A DNA stretch of 41,996 nucleotides from Syntrophobacteraceae bacterium (lineage in GTDB: Bacteria > Desulfobacterota > Syntrophobacteria > Syntrophobacterales > Syntrophobacteraceae), in assembly GCA_003165235.1 (NCBI GenBank), contig PLSV01000401.1:1-41996 (forward strand), given 5' to 3'. Each line of letters starts with the position of its first letter. Position 1 is the stretch's first letter. This document shows, in pieces, positions 9,212 to 16,420 of this stretch. Both the position numbers and the translations under genes were made by a program. The notes beneath the pieces are model-generated. The model had not been told where the DNA came from, did no database searches, and saw only the letters and a program-made list of their open reading frames with translations.

Positions 9212-9535
9212 ATGATTCATTCAAGCTTGCGAATGAAGTTCACGCCAGAAAAGCTTCCCGAAGCCCGTGAGATTTTGTGTTCAATAGTGGAGCGAATACG
9301 AGTCAGCCAGGGATGTCTGGGATGCGATGTCTACCAGCATTTGCTGGAACCCGGCGTTCTCCTGTTTGGGGAGTGGTGGGATAACCATGCCGACCAAGGT
9401 CGGCATGGTTATCCCTGTATCGAAGGATCATCCTGGTGATCGAGATGGCAACGGAATATCCGGTGGTAAAGTTGAGCGAGATTGCATACACAACCGGGCT
9501 GGAGATGGTCGAAAAGTCGCGGATGGGCCTCTTCT
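9212..9535 (+). pseudogene. Broken antibiotic-biosynthesis-monooxygenase (ABM)-like gene
   Basis: The N-terminal part (from ATG 9212, after AAGGA at 9202-9206) reads like a small ABM-fold protein: EAREILCSIVERIRVSQGCLGCDVYQ, then LLFGEWW. The reading then hits an 18-bp-arm palindrome (9378-9415) and goes out of frame, stopping at 9437-9439. The expected C-terminal half reappears in another frame just after the palindrome: YRRIILVIEMA, then GLEMVEKSR, typical of the end of this family. About 38 bp stand where roughly 40-45 bp of coding sequence would be expected, so the palindrome seems to have replaced coding sequence and broken the frame. The 3' part has no stop of its own and reads into the next small gene. 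I read it as non-functional. Confidence 0.65.
9378..9415. repeat. Perfect 18-bp-arm palindrome (REP/MITE-like)
   Basis: Bases 9378-9395 and 9398-9415 are exact reverse complements around a 2-nt centre (AA). It sits inside the broken ABM-like gene at the point where the frame is lost. The arms do not extend further, no target duplication is visible, and no T-run follows. It resembles short scattered palindromes that enter coding sequence rather than a terminator. Confidence 0.75.
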
Positions 9536-9597
9536 CAACCGAGATCCAAAGGGTCGTTCAACTGCAAGGTCAATGCTTTTATGCTATGGGGAAGATC

Positions 9598-9873
9598 ATG
9601 AAAAAATTACCTATCTTTTTTGTTACCATTACTTGGATTTTGTATAGCACAGCTTCGTGTGTAGCTGATGATTTCTGTCCTTCAAGTCTCCGATTAGACT
9701 CAGGTGCAGTTTCCATTAAATCTGTTAAAGATGAAGTCCTATCCAGTTGTGGTATCCCAGCTACTAAATCAGCTAAACCCGATTCATCATACAAAAACAG
9801 GTATAATTATCGCCCTGTTGATTATATCCATGCACAATCGAACAAACTTCAGCATGTAGATCGAGGCCACTGA
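9598..9873 (+). CDS. Small exported protein, DUF2845-like (tentative)
   Basis: The 91-aa protein begins with a clear signal peptide (MKKLPIFFVTITW, cleavage probably after SCVA). The mature part is short and has two Cys. The stretch SIKSVKDEVLSSCGIPATK resembles the xKxEVLxxCGxP pattern of DUF2845-type small periplasmic proteins; that match is from memory and weak. ATG 9598 follows GGGGA with good spacing. The 5' end (9581-9716) is duplicated without gaps at 15774-15909, where it heads a different gene. Function unknown. Confidence 0.55.
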   Translation: MKKLPIFFVTITWILYSTASCVADDFCPSSLRLDSGAVSIKSVKDEVLSSCGIPATKSAKPDSSYKNRYNYRPVDYIHAQSNKLQHVDRGH

Positions 9874-9975
9874 TAACCTGTAATTACACCTATGACAGAA
9901 GCTTTACCGTAGGACGATTATTTTGAAGTTTCGAATTGCAGAGTACGAAACCGTACTTTCAAAGGAGGAGCAAAG

Positions 9976-10776
9976 ATGAATGGCAGGATATTTTATGTGC
10001 TATTGATTGGGTTATCGTTCTTATATTCTGTCACATGGTCAGGACTTGGAGCGGCAAAAGCCGCTGACAATACGGGGAATCATAAGTCAAATATGACCTG
10101 GACACAGCGGGTGATAACCGAAAAAGAAATCGAGAGGATGTCTCAGAAGGACATGGACCTTAGTCCCAGCGCATGTTTGAGAATCCTTGCCAAGTTAAAC
10201 GCCCGGGATTTCGACTACATAGCGCAGGACATCCGAGACGGAAAACCAATAAAAGTGCCAAACGATTTTACTGCATTCAAAAGCTGGACGCCGCTCGAAA
10301 AATACATCCCCGATGTGGCCGATCTGCCCAAGTTCATTCTGATTGTCAAAGATGTGCCCTACATAGGCTGGTACGAAAGAGGCAAGCTGGTGGGGGACAC
10401 ATATATCTGTGTCGGGAAAATTAACAGCGCGACGGCAGAGGGGCTTTATACCGTAGAGGAAAAGGACCTGAACCACGTGTCCAGGAGCTATCCCAACGCT
10501 TACGGGGAGCCAGCGCCAATGCCATGGGCATTGAGGATCTACGGGACTGTCTGTATCCACGCCGGAGACATCATGAGCGGGCACTGCTCGCACGGTTGCG
10601 TCAACTTGCCGATTTTTCCGGCGATGAAGCTCTTCGAATGGGCCACTCCCAGAACACCTGTTCTGATCGTGGAGTCCCTGGGAGCGATTCCCTCGGTCTT
10701 GGCTCAAAATCGCTCCAACTGCACTCTGCGTGCATTAGCGTGCAGTCCAGCACGCAGACTTGCTGCCGGGAGCTGA
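9976..10776 (+). CDS. L,D-transpeptidase (YkuD domain), exported
   Basis: The 266-aa protein has a signal peptide (about 1-30) and a C-terminal YkuD catalytic domain (about 115-235). The active-site signature is HAG at 195, then SHGCVNLP with nucleophile Cys208. This family crosslinks peptidoglycan stems or attaches lipoproteins to peptidoglycan in the periplasm. ATG 9976 is preceded by AAAGGAGGAG, an excellent ribosome site. The last 25-30 residues are Arg/Ser/Ala-rich and unlike the family. In another frame the same DNA goes on as CEKAVAEIKGWLEAMEEG, which looks more protein-like. A frameshift near 10700-10775 may therefore have altered the C-terminus. The catalytic domain is complete, so activity is likely kept. 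Confidence 0.85.
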   Translation: MNGRIFYVLLIGLSFLYSVTWSGLGAAKAADNTGNHKSNMTWTQRVITEKEIERMSQKDMDLSPSACLRILAKLNARDFDYIAQDIRDGKPIKVPNDFTAFKSWTPLEKYIPDVADLPKFILIVKDVPYIGWYERGKLVGDTYICVGKINSATAEGLYTVEEKDLNHVSRSYPNAYGEPAPMPWALRIYGTVCIHAGDIMSGHCSHGCVNLPIFPAMKLFEWATPRTPVLIVESLGAIPSVLAQNRSNCTLRALACSPARRLAAGS

Positions 10777-10850
10777 GCACGGAGGCTGAATGCGAGAAGG
10801 CAGTGGCAGAGATCAAAGGCTGGCTTGAAGCAATGGAAGAAGGTAGAGCG

Positions 10851-10994
10851 ATGCCATCAAGACACAACTCCAGAGACGAAGAACCCAAACTTTGGCCAGG
10901 TATTCGACTAAAAATTCTTCTGCTTTTTTTCTTTTTGCTGGTCCTTCCTGTGCTGGGTATTAACGCAGGCGCCGCCGGGAAACCAAGCGGCTAA
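10851..10994 (+). CDS. Small single-pass membrane peptide, hypothetical
   Basis: The 47-aa peptide has a charged N-terminus (MPSRHNSRDEEPKLWPG) and one strongly hydrophobic helix (KILLLFFFLLVLPVLG). Its ATG follows GAAGGTAG at six bases. It lies in a frame that is open upstream and could instead be the out-of-frame tail of the L,D-transpeptidase. I do not recognise a family. Confidence 0.4.
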   Translation: MPSRHNSRDEEPKLWPGIRLKILLLFFFLLVLPVLGINAGAAGKPSG

Positions 10995-11090
10995 GCAAGG
11001 AAACAAACCCCAACCTGTAGTATCGGGAGAAACCGGTCTACTCGACTTAAATAAGAATGAGTTAGGACTATAATTAGCGGAGATTGACCA

Positions 11091-13631
11091 GTGATCAAAA
11101 GAGCATTTATCGTCCTTACGATTGTATTTACTTGTGCGTGCGCTTTTCTCTTTAATATCTTTTACAAGGAGGCCAAGAACACCGCTATCACAAAGCTGAA
11201 TGAAGAGCAGATGATCCATGCAAAGCAGGCGACCCAAGGCATCGAAGATTTCTTCGCAACGTGGACCCGAAGCTTAAACTCTTTATCAAAGATGGATGAG
11301 ATCATCGATACCGACGCCGTCGGTAAACGCTATATGAAATTTTTTTATGAGGCCAATCAGGAGCTGCTCAGGTCGATCACCCGCCTGGATGAAAGAGGCG
11401 TAATACTCTATAACTTTCCCATAAGCAGCTCTGTGGAAACTGATATCTCAGATCAGAAGCACGTGCGTGAGCTGCTGCTGGATCACAAGCCAGTTATCAG
11501 CGATGTATTCAAGGCAGTTGAGGGCTTTGACGCGGTTGCCCTCCATGTGCCGATCTTCAAGGGGTCTGTATTCCAAGGGTCAATCGGAATATTAATAAAC
11601 TTCGAGAGCATAGCGAACCGCTATCTTGATGTAATAAAGATCGGCGAAACAGGATATGCCTGGGTTGTCAGCCGTGACGGGACGCAGCTTTATAGCCCGA
11701 CACCAGGGTTCACCGGCAAATCCGTATTTGAAAACATAAAGGATTCCCCTTCGATTATTGTCATGGTGAACGATATGCTCAAGGGCCATGAAGGCACCGC
11801 AATATACACCTTTGGCAGAATAGGTGACCGGAATGTCGGGCAAATCAGGAAATACGCGGTGTATATGCCGGTGCATTTAGGGAGTACGTTCTGGTCTATT
11901 GCCGTGGCCTCTGCCGAACAGGATGTGCTTTCCGGCCTGATCTCATTCAGAAACAAGCTGGGATTTGTCATCGGCGCCCTGTTCATTTGTGGAATGGTGT
12001 TTTCAACACTGGCGGCGAAGGCATGGTTTATAGTCAAAGAGGAAGAAAAACGCAAACAGACAGAAGAAAAGCTTCATGAAAGCGAGGAGGGTTTGAGGAT
12101 TGCTGAGGAGAAATATCGCAGTATCTTCGAAAATGCCCTGGAAGGTATCTATGAAACCTCGCGGGAGGGGAAAAACCTCACTTCCAATCCCGCCCTGGCG
12201 AGAATTCTTGGCTACGACTCACCCGAGGATATCATATCCAAAATCACGGACTCGGCGCATCAGTTATGGGTAGACCCGAACCAATGCTTGGATTATGCCC
12301 GGCTGCTCGAACAGAGCAATGTAGTCCTTAATTATGAATGCGAATATTATCGTAAAGATAAGACCAGGATCTGGGTATCGCTCAATGCCCGCCGCGTTGT
12401 CGGGCCGGATGGAGAAACGCTTAATTACTCAGGATTCATAGAAGATATCAGTGAGCGCAAGCGGGCGGAGCAGGCCCTTACCGAATCAAGGGCGCAGATT
12501 CTTGCAGTGGTCGATAGCACTAACGACTTCATCTGGTCTGTGGACCCGGTAAACTTCGGAGTAGTTACATGGAACAGTGCGTTGGGAGATTATTTTCTGA
12601 AAAACTGGGGGATCGAACTGTGCGTCGGTATGACCCCGGAGCAACTGGTACCACCCGAGTTCGTCACCACCTGGAATGAATTCTACTCGCGGGCTTTGCG
12701 GGAGGGCCACTTTACAACGGAATATAGTGTTGTGATGTGGACGATTACCCTTCTGCTCTCTTTTAATCTTCTAAGGCGGAATGGAGAGGTGTTCGGGATA
12801 TCGATATTCGGAAAGGATATCACGGATCGCAAAAAGGTCGAAGATGAGTTGCGCGGGCATCGTGATAACCTGGAGGAACTCATCACCGAACGAACGACTG
12901 AACTGATCGAGGCGAAAGAACAGGCCGAGGCTGCCGACCGGGTCAAGTCTGTCTTCCTCGCCACCATGTCTCACGAGCTCCGTACGCCTCTCAATTCAAT
13001 TATCGGCTTCACCGGAATTCTCCAGCAGGGTCTGAGCGGTCCCTTGAACGAAGAGCAGAAAAAACAACTCGGAATGGTACGTGCAAGTGGCAACCACCTG
13101 CTCAATTTGATCAACGACGTTCTAGATATTTCAAAAATCGAGGCGGGACAGCTGCAGGTCTCGATCGAACCGTTTGATTTGCGTGCAGTGATCGAGAGCG
13201 TAACTCAGAGCGCGAAACCTTTGGCGGAGAAAAAATGCATCGGGCTCGAAGTAGCGATTGCGCCGGACGTGGGGACGATCGCGAGCGATCTGAGGCGAGT
13301 TGAACAGATACTGCTTAATCTCATAAGTAATGGGATCAAGTTTACCGAGGAAGGCAGTGTTTACGTAGGGTGCTCGCTTCAGAACCAGGAAGTCCTGGTG
13401 CGTGTTATCGACACGGGGATAGGAATAAAAAGCGAGGACATGGAGCTGCTTTTTAAACCATTCCAACAGGTACAGACCGGTTCTGAGCGGCATTTTGAGG
13501 GCACCGGACTTGGACTTTCGATTTGCAGGAAACTGCTTAACTTGCTGGGGGGAAAAATAGAAGTGCAGAGTGAATGGGGCAAAGGTAGTACATTCAGTTT
13601 TACCCTCCCGGTCGAAAGGCGGCATACATGA
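11091..13631 (+). CDS. Membrane histidine kinase with periplasmic Cache sensor and two PAS domains
   Basis: The 846-aa kinase has helix 1 (about 4-22), a double-Cache-like periplasmic sensor (about 25-285) and helix 2 (about 290-312). PAS (about 336-460), PAS (about 460-585), HisKA with ATMSHELRTPLN (His628) and a complete HATPase domain follow. The start is GTG 11091 with a GCGGAG ribosome site. From the second PAS onward it is paralogous to the kinase at 3496, while the sensor half is unrelated, so this is a sensor swap on a shared transmitter. Bases 13203-13685 match 5770-6252 at all but two positions, while the upstream part differs by roughly one base in ten. The stop overlaps the next ATG (ATGA). 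The ligand is unknown; Cache domains commonly bind amino acids or organic acids. Confidence 0.92.
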   Translation: MIKRAFIVLTIVFTCACAFLFNIFYKEAKNTAITKLNEEQMIHAKQATQGIEDFFATWTRSLNSLSKMDEIIDTDAVGKRYMKFFYEANQELLRSITRLDERGVILYNFPISSSVETDISDQKHVRELLLDHKPVISDVFKAVEGFDAVALHVPIFKGSVFQGSIGILINFESIANRYLDVIKIGETGYAWVVSRDGTQLYSPTPGFTGKSVFENIKDSPSIIVMVNDMLKGHEGTAIYTFGRIGDRNVGQIRKYAVYMPVHLGSTFWSIAVASAEQDVLSGLISFRNKLGFVIGALFICGMVFSTLAAKAWFIVKEEEKRKQTEEKLHESEEGLRIAEEKYRSIFENALEGIYETSREGKNLTSNPALARILGYDSPEDIISKITDSAHQLWVDPNQCLDYARLLEQSNVVLNYECEYYRKDKTRIWVSLNARRVVGPDGETLNYSGFIEDISERKRAEQALTESRAQILAVVDSTNDFIWSVDPVNFGVVTWNSALGDYFLKNWGIELCVGMTPEQLVPPEFVTTWNEFYSRALREGHFTTEYSVVMWTITLLLSFNLLRRNGEVFGISIFGKDITDRKKVEDELRGHRDNLEELITERTTELIEAKEQAEAADRVKSVFLATMSHELRTPLNSIIGFTGILQQGLSGPLNEEQKKQLGMVRASGNHLLNLINDVLDISKIEAGQLQVSIEPFDLRAVIESVTQSAKPLAEKKCIGLEVAIAPDVGTIASDLRRVEQILLNLISNGIKFTEEGSVYVGCSLQNQEVLVRVIDTGIGIKSEDMELLFKPFQQVQTGSERHFEGTGLGLSICRKLLNLLGGKIEVQSEWGKGSTFSFTLPVERRHT

Positions 13632-14005
13632 AAGGGAGAATCCTCTATATCGAGGACAACGAGCAGAATCTCTATCTGATTACCTTTTTGCTCGAAAAAC
13701 ACGGCTACGAGGTGCTCCAGGCGCGGGATGGTCCAGAGGGCATCGAGGCTGCCGCCCGGCACAAACCCGACATGATCTTACTGGACATCCAGCTCTCCTC
13801 TATGGATGGCCATGCTGTTGCGCTTGTGCTGCGCGCCAATCCCGAACTGATCCTGATACCCATTGTGGCAGTGACATCTTACGCAATGGTCGGGGATCGT
13901 GAGGAGGCAATTAGCGCAGGTTGCTCCGGATTCATTGAAAAGCCCATCAACCCGGACACATTTATTGCGCAAATAGAGGAATATCTGCTTCGGGGTGTTT
14001 CTTGA
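13628..14005 (+). CDS. Single-domain response regulator (CheY/DivK-like), second copy
   Basis: This 125-aa receiver-only protein is paralogous to the one at 6195. The acidic pair E9-D10, Asp53 (MILLDIQL) and the KP dipeptide near the C-terminus are conserved. Its ATG overlaps the kinase stop (ATGA), giving translational coupling. Its stop is 11 bp before the REC-rhodanese fusion. As in the first operon, the receiver has no output domain and probably works as a phosphorelay intermediate or partner-binding switch. Confidence 0.92.
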   Translation: MKGRILYIEDNEQNLYLITFLLEKHGYEVLQARDGPEGIEAAARHKPDMILLDIQLSSMDGHAVALVLRANPELILIPIVAVTSYAMVGDREEAISAGCSGFIEKPINPDTFIAQIEEYLLRGVS

Positions 14006-14016
14006 CGGAGTAGCGC

Positions 14017-14994
14017 ATGACCAAGATCCTTATAGCAGATGACAACAGCCAGAACCTCTACCTTCTGGAATCGATATTGAAGGGGTACGGCTACGGAGTA
14101 ACCTCAGCCAGGAACGGGGCCGAAGCTCTCAAACTTGCGCGACAAAACCGACCCGATTTGATTATCACCGACATCTTCATGCCGGTCATGGACGGGTTTG
14201 CTCTTTGCCGGGAGTGGAAGGCGGATGAACGGCTGAAATATATCCCTTTGATCTTTTATACGGCTACATACACCGATCCCAGGGATGAGCAGTTTGCGCT
14301 AAGCCTCGGGGCCGAGCGGTTCCTTATCAAACCCCAGGAACCGGAAGCACTGGCAGAGGTTGTACGACAAGTTTTGGAAGAGGGTGCGGAGAAGGCCACC
14401 GAGAAACCCTTTGCAGATGAAAGTGAAACCCTGCTGCAGTATAACGAAGTCTTGTTTCGGAAGCTGGAACAGAAGGTGGTGCAACTGGAGGAGGCCAGAG
14501 CGGATCTCCAGAAAATTCCAGCAGCGTTAGCCAGGGCTTCTCAAGTCTCATTGTTCGATTCTCTCCTTGTCATCGGGATGGGCGTCCTTTTGGCAATAAT
14601 ATTTAACATCTCCAATCCCCACGGAATTCCACTTATCCCTGATCGTCCGGACCCGGTTCCTTCAATCAGTGCATCTGCAGCGATGGAAGGTTACCGGCAG
14701 GGACAAACCCTCATTGTGGACGCCATGCCCAACAATTTCTTCCAGTTGCGGCACATAAAGGGCGCGGTCAACATGCCGCCGGCGCTCTTCGACATCATGT
14801 ACCTAGTGAGTCTCTCAGAGGAGGACAAAGACCAAAAGATAGTAGTTTACGGAAATACAATAAGCAGGCCTTACGACCTGGAAATTGCGGATAAACTGTT
14901 GCTCCGGGGATATACAGATGTGAAAGTTTTGGATGGCGGCCTGCATGCTTGGGAGGTCAACGGTTATCCGGTCGACGAAAGAGTTTCGAGATGA
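14017..14994 (+). CDS. Receiver domain - membrane helix - rhodanese-like domain fusion (catalytic Cys missing)
   Basis: The 325-aa protein starts with a REC domain (about 1-125, Asp52) and a coiled segment (about 130-170), both clearly paralogous to the start of the sigma-54 activator at 6585. At about residue 165 the homology ends. A membrane helix follows (about 178-200), then a rhodanese-like domain (about 215-325: HIKGAVNMPPA, and VLDGGLHAWEVNGYPV). The loop that should start with catalytic Cys (CxxGxR) reads G279-N-T-I-S-R284, so the Cys is Gly and sulfur transfer by the usual route is unlikely. By topology, REC is cytoplasmic and the rhodanese-like domain periplasmic, which suggests phosphorylation-controlled signalling outward or anchoring. 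The stop overlaps the MauE-like gene's ATG. The fusion is seen directly; its role is inference. Confidence 0.85.
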   Translation: MTKILIADDNSQNLYLLESILKGYGYGVTSARNGAEALKLARQNRPDLIITDIFMPVMDGFALCREWKADERLKYIPLIFYTATYTDPRDEQFALSLGAERFLIKPQEPEALAEVVRQVLEEGAEKATEKPFADESETLLQYNEVLFRKLEQKVVQLEEARADLQKIPAALARASQVSLFDSLLVIGMGVLLAIIFNISNPHGIPLIPDRPDPVPSISASAAMEGYRQGQTLIVDAMPNNFFQLRHIKGAVNMPPALFDIMYLVSLSEEDKDQKIVVYGNTISRPYDLEIADKLLLRGYTDVKVLDGGLHAWEVNGYPVDERVSR

Positions 14995-15497
14995 TTCCAC
15001 CCCTTATTAAACGAACAATAACCAGTGAATATCTCTCTTTCGGGCTGAGAGTCTGCCTGGGCTATTTCTTCATTTACGCGAGTTTGAGCAAAATACCGTA
15101 TCCTGCCCAGTTCGCAGAAGCAATAGCGAATTACCGGCTGATTCCCTACGTGTTTGTGAACCTGGGAGCTGTCATACTGCCGTGGATAGAGCTGGTCACG
15201 AGCCTTTTTTTGATAATCGGTTTCAAGTCGCGGTCATCGATAATATTGATCGGGCTGCTCCTGATAATATTCAACATAATGATCCTGGTAAACATGTACC
15301 GGGGTGCCCCCATCTCGTGCGGGTGCTACGACATCGTGGGTGAGCCGATCGGTTGGAAAAAAGTCCTTGAAAATGCGCTTATGCTGATTTTCTCCGTCCA
15401 GGTCTATTATTGTGACAAGCCTGTGCCTTTACACAGATTGAAATCCTTCATTGGTGCCGGCTCTGGCCAGTGGCTCGCCGCGATGCGGCCGAAATGA
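14991..15497 (+). CDS. MauE/DoxX-family membrane protein
   Basis: The 168-aa protein has about four membrane helices (about 14-35, 53-77, 83-103 and 126-140) and the pattern SCGCYD with Cys110 and Cys112. Both features are typical of MauE/DoxX-like proteins involved in thiol redox chemistry or maturation of periplasmic proteins. ATG 14991 overlaps the stop of the preceding rhodanese-like fusion (ATGA), which fixes the start and implies coupled expression. Pairing of rhodanese-like, MauE/DoxX and DUF1573 proteins is familiar to me from other bacteria, and a DUF1573 gene follows here. No cognate methylamine dehydrogenase genes are present, so a role in methylamine use is not supported. Confidence 0.8.
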   Translation: MIPPLIKRTITSEYLSFGLRVCLGYFFIYASLSKIPYPAQFAEAIANYRLIPYVFVNLGAVILPWIELVTSLFLIIGFKSRSSIILIGLLLIIFNIMILVNMYRGAPISCGCYDIVGEPIGWKKVLENALMLIFSVQVYYCDKPVPLHRLKSFIGAGSGQWLAAMRPK

Positions 15498-15790
15498 CAG
15501 AACACTTTTTTCTGAGTATTGCGCGTTTCTGCACGTCATTTTCCACCAGATTGTTGAGAATCAACTGGAGTCAAGAGAGCCAATCGAGGTCTTTCAGTTT
15601 TACAACGCTATGAAGAAGACCAAACAAGTACATGGATCGATACGGAGAATAGGCAGAATTCGACAGGATAGGATTAGCTCTTCGGATTCTCCGAGGACGA
15701 CGAATTTGAGTCGATTAATGAGAAATTGAAACTTTCGTCAGGCTGAGATCAGCTCTGGTTTATGGAAACCTTTATACTACGGGGAAGATC

Positions 15791-16306
15791 ATGAAAAAAC
15801 TACTCATCTCCTTTGTGACCATTACATGGATCTTGTGTAGCGCAGCTTTGTGCATAGCTGATGATTTCTGTCCTGCAAGTCACCAATGCGATTCAAGTAC
15901 AGTTTCCATGTTCATTCCACTCGTTTATGCCAGCACCCCGAAAGCTGCGCAAGACATAAGCAGGCAGGAGATTGCACTTGCAGGACCTGAAACTGGAACA
16001 CCCCGGATAGAGATTCCCGAGACTTTCTTTGATTTCGGAGAGTTGAAGGATGGCTACGATTACGTTCACTCATTTACGGTCAGGAATTTAGGGAAGGGGG
16101 TGTTGCAAATTGAAGAAGTTCTTCCCAGCTGAGGCAGTTCGGTGGCCGGGTTTGATCGGTCCACTCCTCTGGGTCGAGAGGGGAAAATAGCAATCAGGCT
16201 TAACCCGAAAGCATGTCAAAGCGGTGCGAAGAAGACGGCAATCGTCATCAGCAATGACCCGCAGAAGACAACGTTCCAACTGATAGTCCAAGGTCGATTG
16301 GAATAG
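15791..16306 (+). CDS. Exported DUF1573 protein with in-frame TGA at the conserved Cys (Sec candidate or nonsense mutant)
   Basis: Translation from ATG 15791 gives a signal peptide and DUF1573 text (RIEIPETFFDFGELKDGYDYVHS, residues split by the domain core) as far as EEVLPS. It then meets TGA at 16130-16132 (codon 114). The same frame stays open for 57 more residues to TAG 16304-16306 and reads as the rest of the domain (GSSVAGFD, KIAIRLNP, AIVISNDP, LIVQGRLE). In DUF1573 proteins the motif here is usually PSCGCT, so the TGA replaces the first Cys. A stem-loop directly follows, with a loop starting GG. This could be selenocysteine or a TGC-to-TGA mutation; decay nearby makes the mutation at least as likely. 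The first 119 bp of coding sequence are shared with the gene at 9598, so the gene is also chimeric. Confidence 0.55.
16141..16165 (+). promoter_or_regulatory. Stem-loop directly after the in-frame TGA (possible bacterial SECIS)
   Basis: A five-base-pair stem, GGCCG (16144-16148) with CGGTC (16157-16161, one G-U pair), closes an eight-base loop GGTTTGAT. It extends by three more pairs past a bulged C. The loop begins 16 bases after the TGA and starts with GG, within the loose rules I recall for bacterial SECIS elements. Short stems of this kind also occur by chance. Confidence 0.25.
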
Positions 16307-16420
16307 GAGCGTTTCGGCCGAAGTTTCCAGGAATGATCTACCATATTGAAAGGTCCACCGGGGCTATTCCGTGTGACCCGGCGACCTCTGTATCGGCGCA
16401 TCAAAAAAGGAGAGACGACA

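Noticed and set aside
9378-9415. Intrinsic terminator
   Set aside because: The palindrome is perfect, but no T-run follows and it lies inside recognisable coding sequence.
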